From positions 1,240,001-1,304,000 of the forward strand of contig JARYIJ010000001.1 of NCBI GenBank assembly GCA_029980465.1: a stretch of 64,000 nt of DNA, given 5' to 3'. The DNA comes from Pseudolabrys sp. (GTDB taxonomy: Bacteria; Pseudomonadota; Alphaproteobacteria; Rhizobiales; Xanthobacteraceae). Positions 42,244-53,435 of this stretch are shown here, piece by piece. Made by a program: the position numbers and the translations under genes. The number at the start of each line of letters is the position of its first letter. Position 1 is the first letter of the stretch. A model generated the notes under the pieces. That model saw only the letters and a list, made by a program, of their open reading frames with translations. It was not told where the DNA came from and made no database searches.

Positions 42244-44144
42244 CAGGCGACGTTCCTGCGCGTGCGCGTTTGCGATGCCGCGCGCTCGGCGGCGGCATGC
42301 TCTTCGAACAACTCGGCGAGTTTCTCGGTCATCGCGCCACCGAGCTCCTCGGCATCGACGATGGTGACGGCGCGGCGATAGTAACGCGTGACGTCATGAC
42401 CGATGCCGATCGCGATCAGCTCGACCGGCGAGCGGGTCTCGATTTCCTCGATAACAAATCGCAGGTGGCGCTCGAGGTAGTTGCCCGGATTGACCGACAG
42501 GGTCGAGTCGTCGACCGGCGCGCCGTCCGAGATCATCATCAGGATCTTGCGCTGCTCGGACCGCGCCAGCAGGCGCTTGTGCGCCCAATCAAGCGCCTCG
42601 CCGTCGATATTTTCCTTGAGCAGGCCTTCCCGCATCATCAGGCCGAGATTCTTGCGGGCGCGACGCCACGGCGCATCGGCGGACTTGTAGACGATGTGGC
42701 GCAGATCGTTGAGCCGGCCCGGGTTGGCGGGCTTGCCCGCGGCGAGCCAATGCTCGCGCGACTGGCCGCCCTTCCAGGCGCGCGTCGTGAAGCCGAGAAT
42801 CTCGACCTTGACGCCGCAACGCTCCAGCGTGCGCGCGAGAATATCGGCGCAGGTCGCTGCCACCGTGATCGGGCGGCCGCGCATCGACCCGGAATTGTCG
42901 AGCAACAGCGTCACCACCGTATCGCGGAACTGCATGTCCTTCTCGGCCTTGAACGACAGCGCGTGCAGCGGATCGATCACGACGCGCTGCAGCCGGGCGG
43001 TGTCGAGCAGGCCTTCTTCGAGGTCGAACTCCCACGAGCGATTCTGCTGCGCCATCAGCCGGCGCTGCAGCCGGTTGGCGAGGCGCGCGACCACGCCCTG
43101 CAGATGAGAGAGCTGCTTGTCGAGATAGCCGCGCAGCCGGTCGAGCTCTTCCGGCTCGCACAGGTCCTCGGCGGCGACGGTCTCGTCGAATTTCATCGTG
43201 AAGGCGCGGTAGTCCGGTCCGCGCGGCTCGTTGCGGCCGAAGTTGCGCGGCCGCTGCGGTTCGCCCGGCGACTCGGCGTCACCCATATCGGCATCATCCG
43301 CCATGTCGGCGGTCTGAGCATCGACGGCCTCGGCGGCGTTCTCGGGCACCTCGTCGGTCGTGGCCTGCTGCTCCTCGGCGCTCATGCGCTGCGATTCATC
43401 GCTCTCCGCGCCTTCGCCGTCCTGACCCTGCTCCTGCTGGCGCTTGTCGTCGTCGCCTTCCTCATCCTCGTCGTTTTCGTCGCGACTGCGATCCTCGCCC
43501 ATGTCGAGCGCGTCGAGCATGTCGTGGACGACTTCGCCGAAGTGCTGTTGGTCCTCGATCAACTCATCCAGCCGGTCGAGATCGCGGCCGGCCTTGGCCT
43601 CGAGCACGGGTCGCCACAGATCGACCAGCCGCCTGGCGGCTGGTGGCGGCGCAATGCCGGTGAGCTTCTCGCGCACGAGCAGCGCCAGCGCATCCTCGAT
43701 AGGCGCGTCGGAGCGATCGGTGATCTGATCGAACTTGCCGCGATGATAGCGATCGTCGAGCATCGCCGTGATGTTGCCGGCGACGCCGTCCATGCGGCGC
43801 GATCCGATCGCCTCGACGCGGGCCTGCTCGACCGCTTCGAACACGGCACGCGCCTGCTGGCCACCCGGCTGCTGGCGGCGGTGCAAAGCCTGGTTGCTGC
43901 ACGCCAGCCGCAACGCCATGGCATCGGCATTGCCGCGCACGATCGCGGCCTCCGCGCGCGACAGCTTGCGCGGCGGCTCGGGCAGCCGCGCCTTGTTGCC
44001 GGCGAGGCCGGGGCGCTCGGCAGCGTAGGATATCTCGAGGTCCGCCTTGCGCGCGATCGCGCGCATGCAGCCAGTAACCGCCCGCTTGAACGGCTCGGTC
44101 GGCGATTCCTTGGTGCTCGTCTTGCTCTTGATGTTCGAGGCCAT
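42243..44144 (-). CDS. cobT: Aerobic cobaltochelatase subunit CobT
   Basis: The protein has about 633 residues. The N-terminal half ends in a long acidic stretch (about residues 210-275, [21 protein letters not shown]...), and the C-terminal half is a VWA domain with the MIDAS motif DNSGSM. With CobN and CobS it inserts cobalt into hydrogenobyrinic acid a,c-diamide; CobS and CobT form the AAA+ motor. The ATG at 44144 is preferred: a longer frame adds 28 residues ([13 protein letters not shown]...) that are the translated REP repeat, not protein. The gene follows cobS across a REP bimer. CobN is not in the window. Confidence 0.93.
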   Translation of the reverse strand: MASNIKSKTSTKESPTEPFKRAVTGCMRAIARKADLEISYAAERPGLAGNKARLPEPPRKLSRAEAAIVRGNADAMALRLACSNQALHRRQQPGGQQARAVFEAVEQARVEAIGSRRMDGVAGNITAMLDDRYHRGKFDQITDRSDAPIEDALALLVREKLTGIAPPPAARRLVDLWRPVLEAKAGRDLDRLDELIEDQQHFGEVVHDMLDALDMGEDRSRDENDEDEEGDDDKRQQEQGQDGEGAESDESQRMSAEEQQATTDEVPENAAEAVDAQTADMADDADMGDAESPGEPQRPRNFGRNEPRGPDYRAFTMKFDETVAAEDLCEPEELDRLRGYLDKQLSHLQGVVARLANRLQRRLMAQQNRSWEFDLEEGLLDTARLQRVVIDPLHALSFKAEKDMQFRDTVVTLLLDNSGSMRGRPITVAATCADILARTLERCGVKVEILGFTTRAWKGGQSREHWLAAGKPANPGRLNDLRHIVYKSADAPWRRARKNLGLMMREGLLKENIDGEALDWAHKRLLARSEQRKILMMISDGAPVDDSTLSVNPGNYLERHLRFVIEEIETRSPVELIAIGIGHDVTRYYRRAVTIVDAEELGGAMTEKLAELFEEHAAAERAASQTRTRRNVA

Positions 44145-44157
44145 CGATTTCCCCGGA

Positions 44158-44231
44158 GTCATTGCCGGGCTTGACCCGGCAATCCATCTTTCGCGAAGAA
44201 GATGGATGCGCGGGTCAAGCCCGCGCATGAC
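44158..44231. repeat. REP bimer between cobS and cobT
   Basis: GTCATTGCCGGGCTTGACCC... (left arm, 44158-44188) and ...GGTCAAGCCCGCGCATGAC (right arm, to 44231) are inverted copies joined by a GATGGAT/ATCCATC-flanked loop. The element fills nearly the whole gap between the cobS stop (44241) and the cobT start (44144). Confidence 0.75.
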
Positions 44232-44240
44232 AGGTTCATA

Positions 44241-45227
44241 TCAGCTCAGCGCCACGTTCACCGACGACTCCGGCAACTCGACGCCGAAGCAACGCTGATA
44301 AAATTCGGCGACAATCGGCCGCTCAAGCTCGTCGCACTTGTTGAGGAACGTCAGGCGGAAGGCGAAGCCGATGTCCTGGAAGATGTCGGCGTTCTCCGCC
44401 CAGGTGATGACGGTACGCGGGCTCATCACGGTCGAAATGTCGCCGTTCATAAAGGCGTTGCGGGTGAGATCGGCGACGCGCACCATCTTGTTGACGATGT
44501 CCCGGCCTTTCTCGTTGCGATAGTGCTTGGCCTTGGCGAGCACGATCTCGACTTCGTTGTCGTGCGGCAGATAATTGAGCGTGGTGACGATCGACCAGCG
44601 GTCCATCTGCGCCTGGTTGATCTGCTGGGTGCCGTGATAGAGGCCCGACGTATCGCCGAGGCCGACCGTGTTGGCGGTGGCGAACAGGCGGAACGCCGGA
44701 TGCGGCTTGATCACGCGCGACTGGTCGAGCAGCGTCAGGCGGCCCGACGACTCCAGCACGCGCTGGATGACGAACATAACGTCCGGGCGGCCGGCGTCGT
44801 ATTCGTCGAAACAGAGCGCGACATTGTTCTGATAGGCCCACGGCAGGATGCCGTCGCGGAATTCGGTGACCTGCTTGCCGTCCTTGAGGACGATGGCGTC
44901 CTTGCCGATGAGGTCGATGCGGCTGATGTGGCTGTCCAGATTGACCCGCACCATCGGCCAGTTGAGGCGCGCCGCGACCTGCTCGATATGGGTCGACTTG
45001 CCAGTGCCGTGATAGCCGGTGACGATGACGCGGCGGTTGCGCGAGAACCCGGCGAGAATGGCGAGCGTGGTCGGGCGGTCGAACCGGTAATCCGGATCGG
45101 TATCCGGAACGTGCTCGTCGGCCTCCGAATAGGCCGGGACTTCCATGTCGCTGTCGATGCCGAAGACCTGCCGGACCGACACCTTCATGTCAGGCAGCTT
45201 GGCGCTTTCTTGCACTGCGGTAGCCAT
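44241..45227 (-). CDS. cobS: Aerobic cobaltochelatase subunit CobS
   Basis: This AAA+ ATPase has 328 residues. Walker A is [10 protein letters not shown], Walker B is ALCFDEYD, and sensor region is [20 protein letters not shown]. It works with CobT and CobN in cobalt insertion during aerobic cobalamin synthesis. Two adjacent ATGs exist (45230, 45227); GGAGG is better spaced for 45227. The upstream J-domain gene is also on the minus strand, separated by 188 bases. Confidence 0.94.
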   Translation of the reverse strand: MATAVQESAKLPDMKVSVRQVFGIDSDMEVPAYSEADEHVPDTDPDYRFDRPTTLAILAGFSRNRRVIVTGYHGTGKSTHIEQVAARLNWPMVRVNLDSHISRIDLIGKDAIVLKDGKQVTEFRDGILPWAYQNNVALCFDEYDAGRPDVMFVIQRVLESSGRLTLLDQSRVIKPHPAFRLFATANTVGLGDTSGLYHGTQQINQAQMDRWSIVTTLNYLPHDNEVEIVLAKAKHYRNEKGRDIVNKMVRVADLTRNAFMNGDISTVMSPRTVITWAENADIFQDIGFAFRLTFLNKCDELERPIVAEFYQRCFGVELPESSVNVALS

Positions 45228-45415
45228 CATTCCTCCGTGGTCCCGGAATCTCCGAAACCCGATGCGAGACATATCGTTGGGGAGCCGAAAATCGGGGCCA
45301 ACTTAGCAGATGGCCCGCCCCTGAAAAACCCGACGGGCCGATAAGTTCAGATCAATATTTTCAATGAGATAGGCGTGCCGACCTGATTTTGCGAATCGAA
45401 AGCGGCGTCTGTGGC

Positions 45416-46024
45416 TCAGTCGAAACCGACCGTTTTCAGATAATTATAGGCTTGGATGACCTCGACCAGACGATCCTCCGACGAGCGGTCACCGCCGTTA
45501 ACGTCCGGATGGTGCCGCTTCACCAGTTCCTTGAACCGCGTCTTGACCTCGACGGTGGTGGCGCTGGCCTCGAGGCCGAGCGTTTCCAGCGCCTTGCGCT
45601 CGGCATTGCGCACGATGCGCCGCTCCGGCTTGTGATCCGGGTCGGGTTGCGGACCGGCACGGCCGCCGAACTCCTTGAACATGCCGAGCGGATCGCCCGC
45701 CGTGTCGAGATTGGGACGGCCGGCGCCGCGCTTGCCGGTGCCCATCTTCCAGGTCGGGCGGTGACCGGTGAGCGCGTCCTTCTGATACGCCATCACCGCG
45801 TCGTCGTTCATGCCGGCGAAGAAATTGTAGTTCTGGTTGTATTCGCGCACATGCGCGAGGCAGTAGCGCCAGTGTTCGTTCTCGCGGCCGCGGCCCTTCG
45901 GCGCGCGATGCGTTGCCTTCTCGCGGCAACCGACCCATTCGCAGGTCGGCCCGTCGGTTTTCACCCGGCGGTCCTTGGACGGCTTGACGCGGATGCGGTC
46001 AAAAAGGGGCGAGTCGAATTTCAT
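45416..46024 (-). CDS. J-domain (DnaJ-like) protein
   Basis: The 202-residue protein has its J domain at the C-terminus, about residues 145-200: ALETLGLEASATTVEVKTRFKELVKRHHPDVNGGD, with the HPD motif. The N-terminal part has a CEWVGCREKATHRAP region with two Cys and conserved aromatic residues (RYCLAHVREYNQNYNFFAGM). It would stimulate an Hsp70. Genes of this layout lie beside cobS/cobT in many rhizobia, suggesting a link to the chelatase or chance synteny. It is divergent from bolA. Confidence 0.9.
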   Translation of the reverse strand: MKFDSPLFDRIRVKPSKDRRVKTDGPTCEWVGCREKATHRAPKGRGRENEHWRYCLAHVREYNQNYNFFAGMNDDAVMAYQKDALTGHRPTWKMGTGKRGAGRPNLDTAGDPLGMFKEFGGRAGPQPDPDHKPERRIVRNAERKALETLGLEASATTVEVKTRFKELVKRHHPDVNGGDRSSEDRLVEVIQAYNYLKTVGFD

Positions 46025-46129
46025 GACCGAACATTATGCGCCGGCGAGCGTGACCGCTTCAAGACCGACGAAAGACGACCTCACATTTGCCAGATTGACC
46101 GCACGCACCGCGCGCTCTAAGCGAGCATT

Positions 46130-46405
46130 ATGCACACCGCCGACATCATCACACAAAGGCTGACCGACGCCTTCCAGCCGCAAAGCGTGAAGGTCGTCGA
46201 CGAATCCGATCTGCATATTGGCCATGCCGGCTGGCGCGAAGGCGGTCAGACCCATTACCGCGTCTATATCGTGTCGGACGCTTTCAAAGGGAAGACCCGG
46301 GTCGAGCGGCATCGCATGATCAACGCCGCGCTGGCGCAGGAACTTGCCGGCAGCGTTCACGCGCTGGCGATCCACGCCTCGGCGCCTGGAGAAGGCGGCC
46401 TCTGA
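46130..46405 (+). CDS. BolA family protein
   Basis: The 91-residue protein has the BolA/YrbA fold: RLTDAFQPQSVKVVDESDLHIGHAGWREGGQTHYRVYIVSDAFKGKTRVERHRMINAAL. The His in the H-x-G region and the C-terminal His (HALAIHAS) are those that share a [2Fe-2S] cluster with monothiol glutaredoxins. It is probably involved in iron-sulfur trafficking or stress morphology. It converges on the CorC-like transporter gene. Confidence 0.92.
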   Translation: MHTADIITQRLTDAFQPQSVKVVDESDLHIGHAGWREGGQTHYRVYIVSDAFKGKTRVERHRMINAALAQELAGSVHALAIHASAPGEGGL

Positions 46406-46411
46406 CACGCC

Positions 46412-47698
46412 TTATGGCCGGCCGGCCTGCGCCGCCGGCAGCGGCTGGATGCGCAGCGCCGTGATGCGATTGCGGCTGCGCCGCAGCACGCGGAAACGAA
46501 AGCCGTGGAAGGTGAAACTCTGGCCCGGCTCGGGGATCGACCGCGCCTCGTGGATGACGAGTCCGGCGATGGTGGTTGCCTCCTCGTCCGGCAGGTGCCA
46601 GTCCATCACGCGGTTGAGGTCGCGGATCGGCACCGCGCCGTCGACCGTGACCGAGCCGTCGGACTGGCGGCGCACGCCCGGCACCTCGACGTCGTGCTCG
46701 TCGGTGATATCGCCGACGATCTCCTCGAGGATGTCCTCGAGCGTGACGAGGCCTTCGACCTCGCCGTATTCGTCGACCACCAGCGCGAACGGCGTACGGC
46801 GGCGGCGGAATGCCTTGAGCTGCTCCGATACAAGACGCGTATCCGGCACGAACCATGGCGGCGTCAGCAGCGCGGCGATGTCGACCTTGCCGGAATCGCC
46901 GTCGACCGCATGCAGCGCACGCAGAAGATCCTTGACGTGCAGAATACCGATGATGTTTTCCGGTTTCTCGCGCCACACTGGCATGCGCGTCACGGGCGAC
47001 GCGATCACCGCGTTGACGATCTCTTCAGGCGAGTCATCGGCGCACAGAGTGATCATCTTGGTGCGGTGAACCATGACGTCTGAGACTTCGAGCTCGCGCA
47101 GGTCGAGCACGCCGCCGAACATGTCGCGGTCGATCGTCTCGACATCGCCCTCGCGATGCAGAAGATCGACAGTGCCTCGCAACTCCTCCCGTGCCGACAG
47201 CACGGCATGATCGGCGCCGACCCTCATGCCCATGAGCCGGAGCAGGCCACGCACCAGCGCCTCGATCGCCATCAGGATCGGCCCCAGCACGCGCACGACC
47301 CATTGCACCGGCCGCGCCACCACAAGCGAAAAGTGATCCGGCGCGTTGAAGGCCGCCGTTTTCGGCAGCACCTCTCCGAAAATCACGATCAGCACCGTCA
47401 TCACCGCAGTGGCGTAGACGATGCCGGCGTTGCCGAACCATGCAAGCAGGATGCCGGTTGCGAGCGAGGAGGCGGCGATATTGACGGCGTTATTGCCGAG
47501 CAGAAGCGCGCCGATCAGGCGCTCGCGCTGCTCCAGCAAACGATTGACGATGCGCGCGCCGGCGCTGCCCTGCTTCTCGAGCCGTGCCATGCTGGCGCGC
47601 GACGAGGCCGTGAGCGCCGTTTCGCTGCCCGCGAAGAACGCCGACAGCAGAAGACAGACGATGACGACAGCGAGCGATTCCCAGTCGTAAGCGGTCAT
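46412..47698 (-). CDS. HlyC/CorC-type (CNNM) transporter with CBS domains
   Basis: The 428-residue protein has an N-terminal DUF21 membrane domain with four segments (SLAVVIVCLLLSAFFAGSETALTASSRASM at the start), a CBS pair (about residues 205-325, VMVHRTKMITLCADDS... LVVDEYGEVEGLVTLEDILEEIVGDI), and a C-terminal CorC_HlyC domain. The family exports Mg2+ or Co2+ from the cytoplasm. Its ATG overlaps the aroB stop (ATGA), so it is the third gene of the aroK-aroB operon, an arrangement common in rhizobia. Confidence 0.92.
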   Translation of the reverse strand: MTAYDWESLAVVIVCLLLSAFFAGSETALTASSRASMARLEKQGSAGARIVNRLLEQRERLIGALLLGNNAVNIAASSLATGILLAWFGNAGIVYATAVMTVLIVIFGEVLPKTAAFNAPDHFSLVVARPVQWVVRVLGPILMAIEALVRGLLRLMGMRVGADHAVLSAREELRGTVDLLHREGDVETIDRDMFGGVLDLRELEVSDVMVHRTKMITLCADDSPEEIVNAVIASPVTRMPVWREKPENIIGILHVKDLLRALHAVDGDSGKVDIAALLTPPWFVPDTRLVSEQLKAFRRRRTPFALVVDEYGEVEGLVTLEDILEEIVGDITDEHDVEVPGVRRQSDGSVTVDGAVPIRDLNRVMDWHLPDEEATTIAGLVIHEARSIPEPGQSFTFHGFRFRVLRRSRNRITALRIQPLPAAQAGRP

Positions 47699-48822
47699 GA
47701 GAGCTTTTCAGCCAGAAAGGCCCGGACTTCGCCGGCATCGACGTCGTCGGCGACAAACGCCTCGCCGATGTCACGGACCAGAATGAAGGTCAGCCGGCCA
47801 CGCTTCACTTTCTTGTCCTGGGCAATCAGGGTCATCAGCCGGTCGATATCGGGTATCGGACCCGACAGGTCCTTTATCTGGGTCGGCAATCCGACGGCGG
47901 CAAGATGGCGCGCCACGCGCGACGCGGCGTCGGCGGACGCGAGTCCGCGCCGCGCCGAGAACTCAAACGCCAGCACGCAGCCGAGCGCCACGGCTTCACC
48001 GTGCAGCAGCCGCTGGGAGAACCCGGCGGCAGCCTCGAAGGCATGACCGAAGGTGTGGCCAAGATTGAGCAACGCACGCTCGCCGGTCTCGCGCTCGTCG
48101 CGCGCGACGATGACAGCCTTGGCGCGGCAGCATACGGCGATCGCGTGCTCGCGGCCCGGGCCGCCCGCGAACACATCCTGCCAGTTCGATTCCAGCCAGG
48201 CGAAGAAGCCGGCGTCGCCCAGAAGTCCGTATTTCGCAACCTCGGCATAGCCGGCGGCAAACTCGCGCTTCGGCAACGTATCGAGCAAGGCCGTGTCGGC
48301 CATCACCAGTATAGGCTGATGGAAGGCGCCGATCAGGTTCTTGCCCTGCGGCGAATTGATTGCGGTCTTGCCACCGACCGACGAGTCGACCTGTGCGAGC
48401 AACGTGGTTGGCACCTGGACATAGTCGAGACCGCGGCGAACGGATGCCGCGACGAAACCGGCCAGATCACCGATCACCCCGCCGCCGAGCGCGACGACCA
48501 GATCGTTGCGCTCAATGCGGGCCGCGATCAATGCCTCGCAGGCCTTTTCGAACGTCGCATAATTTTTCGAGCCCTCACCCGGCGGCACGACGATATCGGA
48601 CGACTCCACCTGGGCCGCGGCAAGAGCGCCCCGGACCGCGGCAAGATGCAGCCTGGCGACGCTTGCGTCGGCAACGATGGCGGCACGTGCGCCCGGGCGC
48701 AGCGCCTTGATCCGCTCGCCAAGAGTCCGCAAAACGCCGCGGCCAATGACGATGTCGTAGGCACGGTCGCCGAGACCGACCTTCACAATGACCGGCTCAC
48801 TCGGCCGCAAAGGCGCCGTCAT
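47695..48822 (-). CDS. aroB: 3-dehydroquinate synthase
   Basis: The 375-residue protein is AroB: NAD-binding region PPGEGSKNYATFEKACEAL and ALGGGVIGDLAGFVAASVRRGLDYVQVPTTLLAQVDSSVGGKTAINSPQGKNLIGAFHQP, and the metal-ligand segment LNLGHTFGHAFEAA. It makes 3-dehydroquinate from DAHP in the shikimate pathway. The ATG at 48822 overlaps the aroK stop by four bases (ATGA), so the enzymes are translationally coupled. Confidence 0.96.
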   Translation of the reverse strand: MTAPLRPSEPVIVKVGLGDRAYDIVIGRGVLRTLGERIKALRPGARAAIVADASVARLHLAAVRGALAAAQVESSDIVVPPGEGSKNYATFEKACEALIAARIERNDLVVALGGGVIGDLAGFVAASVRRGLDYVQVPTTLLAQVDSSVGGKTAINSPQGKNLIGAFHQPILVMADTALLDTLPKREFAAGYAEVAKYGLLGDAGFFAWLESNWQDVFAGGPGREHAIAVCCRAKAVIVARDERETGERALLNLGHTFGHAFEAAAGFSQRLLHGEAVALGCVLAFEFSARRGLASADAASRVARHLAAVGLPTQIKDLSGPIPDIDRLMTLIAQDKKVKRGRLTFILVRDIGEAFVADDVDAGEVRAFLAEKLS

Positions 48823-49400
48823 GACGATGCTCCGAACGTACCGAGTTTGCGGCACAGGGCGCTGACAAGTTCGTCGACGATGTCGTCATGCGGCTCGTCC
48901 CGCGACTGCACGACAATATCGGACTGCGCATAATACGGCTCGCGCTGGGGCAACAAGGTCGCGATATGGCTCGAAAGCGGGCGGTCGCCGCGCCTTCTGG
49001 TTCGGCGCAACAGAACCTCGATATCGGCCTTGAGCCAGACCGAGACGCCGCGTTGCGCAATCAGCGCCCGGCTATTGGCGTCCATCACGGCGCCGCCGCC
49101 GGTGGCCAGAACCTGAGGGCCGCCTTCCAGCAGGCGCGCGATCACCCGCGCCTCGCCCGCGCGAAAATAAGGCTCGCCGTGCTTGGCGAAAATCTCCGGA
49201 ATGGTCATGCCGGCCGCCGTTTCGATTTCGGTATCGGCATCGACAAATGGAATGCCGAGCCGTGCCGCAAGACGGCGGCCGATCGACGACTTCCCGGCGC
49301 CCATCATGCCGACAAGCACGATCGAACGCCGTCCCAGCGCCAAAACGATGCCAGCGTTGACCTCCGTCCGGGCGGTCTTTTGCAGGGCAATATCCGTCAT
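48819..49400 (-). CDS. aroK: Shikimate kinase
   Basis: The 193-residue protein has Walker A GMMGAGKSSIGRRLA, the shikimate-binding DADxEIE segment (FVDADTEIE), FRxGEARV and ATGGGAV, and the lid RRRGDRPLS. It phosphorylates shikimate at O3. GGAAGAG a few bases before the ATG at 49400 decides this start over the in-frame ATG at 49433. First gene of the aroK-aroB-CorC-like operon. Confidence 0.94.
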   Translation of the reverse strand: MTDIALQKTARTEVNAGIVLALGRRSIVLVGMMGAGKSSIGRRLAARLGIPFVDADTEIETAAGMTIPEIFAKHGEPYFRAGEARVIARLLEGGPQVLATGGGAVMDANSRALIAQRGVSVWLKADIEVLLRRTRRRGDRPLSSHIATLLPQREPYYAQSDIVVQSRDEPHDDIVDELVSALCRKLGTFGASS

Positions 49401-49575
49401 CTTGCTCTTCCGGGCCGCGATCGCAGGCTCCATATACCAGTTCCGGGCCGCTTTGCAGTGGACCTTGCCGGACTTGGTTGATCGAGCGGCATTTGCGGCC
49501 GATTCGGCAGTCCGCCGGCCAAGGAACGAATCATCTAGGTTGATGGTGCGGTCCGGACCACTCGCGAGCTTGCCG

Positions 49576-49722
49576 ATGCCCAGCCTGTTCAGATTCCTTG
49601 TGGTGGTCGCGATTCTGGCTGGCCTCGTCTACGTCGGCGTGTTCGCGCTGGCGAACTTCGTGCCGCTCAAGCCGCGCGAGATCACCTACACGATCCCGCC
49701 CGACAAATTCGTCAAACCCTGA
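49576..49722 (+). CDS. Small conserved single-pass membrane protein before xerD
   Basis: The 48-residue protein is MPSLFRFLVVVAILAGLVYVG followed by a short soluble part ending YTIPPDKFVKP. One membrane helix and the PxxREITxTIPPDK ending recall small proteins that lie next to xerD in rhizobia. It ends 16 bases before xerD, so they share a transcript. Function unknown. Confidence 0.75.
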   Translation: MPSLFRFLVVVAILAGLVYVGVFALANFVPLKPREITYTIPPDKFVKP

Positions 49723-49738
49723 GCGGAGAGGCGACGTG

Positions 49739-50701
<963 letters not shown>

Positions 50702-50778
50702 CAGTGCATCGTCCTTTGCTTGACTTGATTGCGGCCTCAGGGCTTGGTGCATCGAATTTTCCATAATCAGCCAAGCCG

Positions 50779-51735
50779 ATGCGCAGCTACCTCGATTTTG
50801 AGAAACCTGTGGCCGAGATAGAGGCCAAGATCGATGAGCTGCGGGCGGTCGGCGACACCGGCGGCTCCGAGGCCATCACCGACGAGGTTTCGCGTCTCGA
50901 GGTGAAATCAAAACTGGCGCTTCAGGACATCTACCGCGAGCTGACGCCGTGGCAAAAAACGCAGGTCGCCCGCCACCCGCTGCGGCCGCATTGTGTCGAC
51001 TACATCGGCGGATTGATCACCGACTTCGCGCCACTCGCCGGCGATCGCAAGTTTGGCGACGATGATGCCATCATCGGTGGCTTCGGGCGCTTTCGCGGCG
51101 ACAGCATCTGCGTGATCGGTCACGAAAAGGGCTCCGATACCGAAAGCCGCCTCAAGCACAACTTCGGCATGGCGAGGCCGGAAGGCTATCGCAAGGCGGT
51201 CCGGCTGATGGAGATGGCCGACCGCTTCGGCATTCCGGTGATTTGCCTGGTCGATACCGCGGGCGCCTATCCCGGCATCGGCGCCGAGGAGCGCGGGCAG
51301 GCCGAGGCCATCGCCCGCTCCACCGAGACCTGCCTGATGCTCGGCGTCCCCAACGTCGCCTTGATCCTCGGCGAAGGCGGCTCGGGTGGCGCCATCGCGA
51401 TCGCGACCGCTAACCGTGTCCTGATGATGGAGCACGCCGTCTACAGCGTGATCTCGCCGGAAGGCGCGGCATCGATCCTGTGGCGGGACACCACCAAGGC
51501 GCAGGAAGCCGCGACCAATATGAAGATCACGGCACAGGACATGATGCGGTTCGGCGTGATCGACACGATCGTCCAGGAGCCCACCGGAGGGGCGCACCGC
51601 GACCCCAAGGCGGCGATCATGGCGGCCGGCGAGGCCATTTCCCAGGCCCTCTCGGCCCTCGGCAACCTCGACCGCGAAACGGTCCGTCAACAACGCCGTG
51701 AAAAATTCCTGGCGATGGGCCGCAATTTCGGCTGA
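50779..51735 (+). CDS. accA: Acetyl-CoA carboxylase carboxyltransferase subunit alpha
   Basis: The 318-residue protein is Acc[22 protein letters not shown] at the start, [32 protein letters not shown], and the crotonase-like [40 protein letters not shown]. With AccD it transfers the carboxyl group from biotin to acetyl-CoA in fatty acid synthesis. xerD-accA is a known gene order in Hyphomicrobiales. Confidence 0.97.
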   Translation: MRSYLDFEKPVAEIEAKIDELRAVGDTGGSEAITDEVSRLEVKSKLALQDIYRELTPWQKTQVARHPLRPHCVDYIGGLITDFAPLAGDRKFGDDDAIIGGFGRFRGDSICVIGHEKGSDTESRLKHNFGMARPEGYRKAVRLMEMADRFGIPVICLVDTAGAYPGIGAEERGQAEAIARSTETCLMLGVPNVALILGEGGSGGAIAIATANRVLMMEHAVYSVISPEGAASILWRDTTKAQEAATNMKITAQDMMRFGVIDTIVQEPTGGAHRDPKAAIMAAGEAISQALSALGNLDRETVRQQRREKFLAMGRNFG

Positions 51736-51908
51736 GTTTTTAACGACATCCGCCGCACAACTGTCAGAACCGGCGGCGCTCTTTCCGAGAATTTATGCGT
51801 GGTTTACCATAGGCTTGTCAGCTATCCCCCGGGTTACGGGCTCGCCTTGCGAATGACACATCTTATGGATAACGATTGCCCAATAAGGGCGTTCGGGGAG
51901 TTCCACGT

Positions 51909-53435
51909 TTGAGTCTTCGGCCCAGGACACGCGCGGTCATGACCCGGGCAATGGTGGCATCTGTCGCGCTTGCGGCAGCCCTCATGCTTGCGGGCTGCGA
52001 CACCGACGGTGTCGTGCCGTCCGGTCGCGCCAACGCGCCGTTGTCTGATAAAATGCTGTCCGAGCTCAAGGACAAGCACATGGATGTCGGCTCGCCGATC
52101 CTTGTGCGCCTGTTCAAGGAGGAGTCCGAGCTCGAGGTCTGGAAGAAGAACCAGGACGGCGAATACGCGCTGCTGAAGACCTACCCGATCTGCCGCTGGT
52201 CCGGCGATCTCGGCCCCAAGGTCAAGGAAGGCGACCGGCAAGCGCCCGAGGGATTCTATTCGATCACCCCGGGCCAGATGAATCCGAACTCAAATTATTA
52301 TCTCTCCTTCAACACTGGCTATCCGAACGCCTATGACCGCTCGCTCGGCCATACCGGCTCCGAACTGATGGTGCACGGCGACTGCTCGTCACGCGGCTGC
52401 TACGCAATGACCGACGAGCAGATGGTCGAGATCTATGCGCTGGCGCGAGAAGCTTTCTTTGGTGGGCAAAAGGCGTTCCAGTTTCAGGCCTATCCGTTCC
52501 GCATGACGGCGCGCAACATGGCGCGTCACCGCAATAATTCAAATCTCGCGTTCTGGAAGATGCTCAAGGTCGGCAGCGATCACTTCGAAGTGACGCATCA
52601 GGAGCCGAAGGTCGACGTTTGCGACCGGCGTTACGTCTTCGATGCCGCGGCGCCGGCAGGCTCGACGCGTCCGCTTTCGTTCAGCCCCAGCGGCAAGTGC
52701 CCGGTCTATCAAGTACCGACAGAAATCGCGCAGCTCGTCAAAGAGAAAGAGGAGAAGGACGGCGCCGAATACAACCACCTCGTCGCGGAGAACATTCAAC
52801 TGGCGCCGAGCCACAAGGGCGTCGACGGTGGCATGAATCAGGTCTTCCTGGCGAAATACGAACAGCCCGGATCCGATAACGTTTACGGCGGCGGGCCGGC
52901 CATCGTGCCAACGCCGGGTGCCCTGCCACGCACGGCCAGCAATCCGCCGGCGCAGACCGTGCTGCCGGCGCGCTCGTATCAAGTCGCATCCGCCGATCCG
53001 GCAGCGCCGGGCCCGGCCAACGTGCCCGTTCCCGAAGCGGCGCCGCAGCCCAAGGTTGGCAGCGCACCGCAGACGACCGGCATCGGCGGCCTGATCGGCA
53101 GCATTTTCGGCAATTCGGACACGCAAGCCCCGGTTGTCGCCAACGTGCCGGAGCCCGAGCCGCGTCCGGCAAAGCGCACCGCCCATGCGCGCCCGCCGGC
53201 GAAATCCGCCACCACGCAGACGGCTGCGGCAAAGACCAAGTCTCATGTGAGCTGGCCTGCGACCAAGCCACAGGTCGCTGCCGGCAATCCGCCGGTCAAG
53301 CAGACCCCGCCCCAGCCTGAGGTTCGCACCGCTTACAGCGGCCCGGCGCCGACGCCGGTCAACAGCATGCTGACCGGCGCCCAACCGGTGTTGCCGGCCG
53401 GCTCGTTCGAAGCGCGTTGGTCGGCCATCCACTGA
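51909..53435 (+). CDS. L,D-transpeptidase (YkuD) lipoprotein
   Basis: The protein has 508 residues. The signal ends in the lipobox LMLAGC (Cys 30). The YkuD/murein domain has YPICRWSGDLGPKVKEGDRQAPEGFYSI and the active site HGDCSSRGCYAM with the catalytic Cys. The last about 180 residues are Pro/Ala-rich and probably disordered. It cross-links peptidoglycan or attaches proteins to it, in the periplasm. The start is TTG (51909) with GGGGAG eight bases before it; an in-frame ATG at 51939 is also possible. Confidence 0.88.
   Translation: MSLRPRTRAVMTRAMVASVALAAALMLAGCDTDGVVPSGRANAPLSDKMLSELKDKHMDVGSPILVRLFKEESELEVWKKNQDGEYALLKTYPICRWSGDLGPKVKEGDRQAPEGFYSITPGQMNPNSNYYLSFNTGYPNAYDRSLGHTGSELMVHGDCSSRGCYAMTDEQMVEIYALAREAFFGGQKAFQFQAYPFRMTARNMARHRNNSNLAFWKMLKVGSDHFEVTHQEPKVDVCDRRYVFDAAAPAGSTRPLSFSPSGKCPVYQVPTEIAQLVKEKEEKDGAEYNHLVAENIQLAPSHKGVDGGMNQVFLAKYEQPGSDNVYGGGPAIVPTPGALPRTASNPPAQTVLPARSYQVASADPAAPGPANVPVPEAAPQPKVGSAPQTTGIGGLIGSIFGNSDTQAPVVANVPEPEPRPAKRTAHARPPAKSATTQTAAAKTKSHVSWPATKPQVAAGNPPVKQTPPQPEVRTAYSGPAPTPVNSMLTGAQPVLPAGSFEARWSAIH

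Noticed and set aside
42270..44174. 634-codon open frame on the + strand over cobT
   Set aside because: Shadow frame; it covers a known gene and its hydrophobic part is the reverse reading of the acidic stretch.
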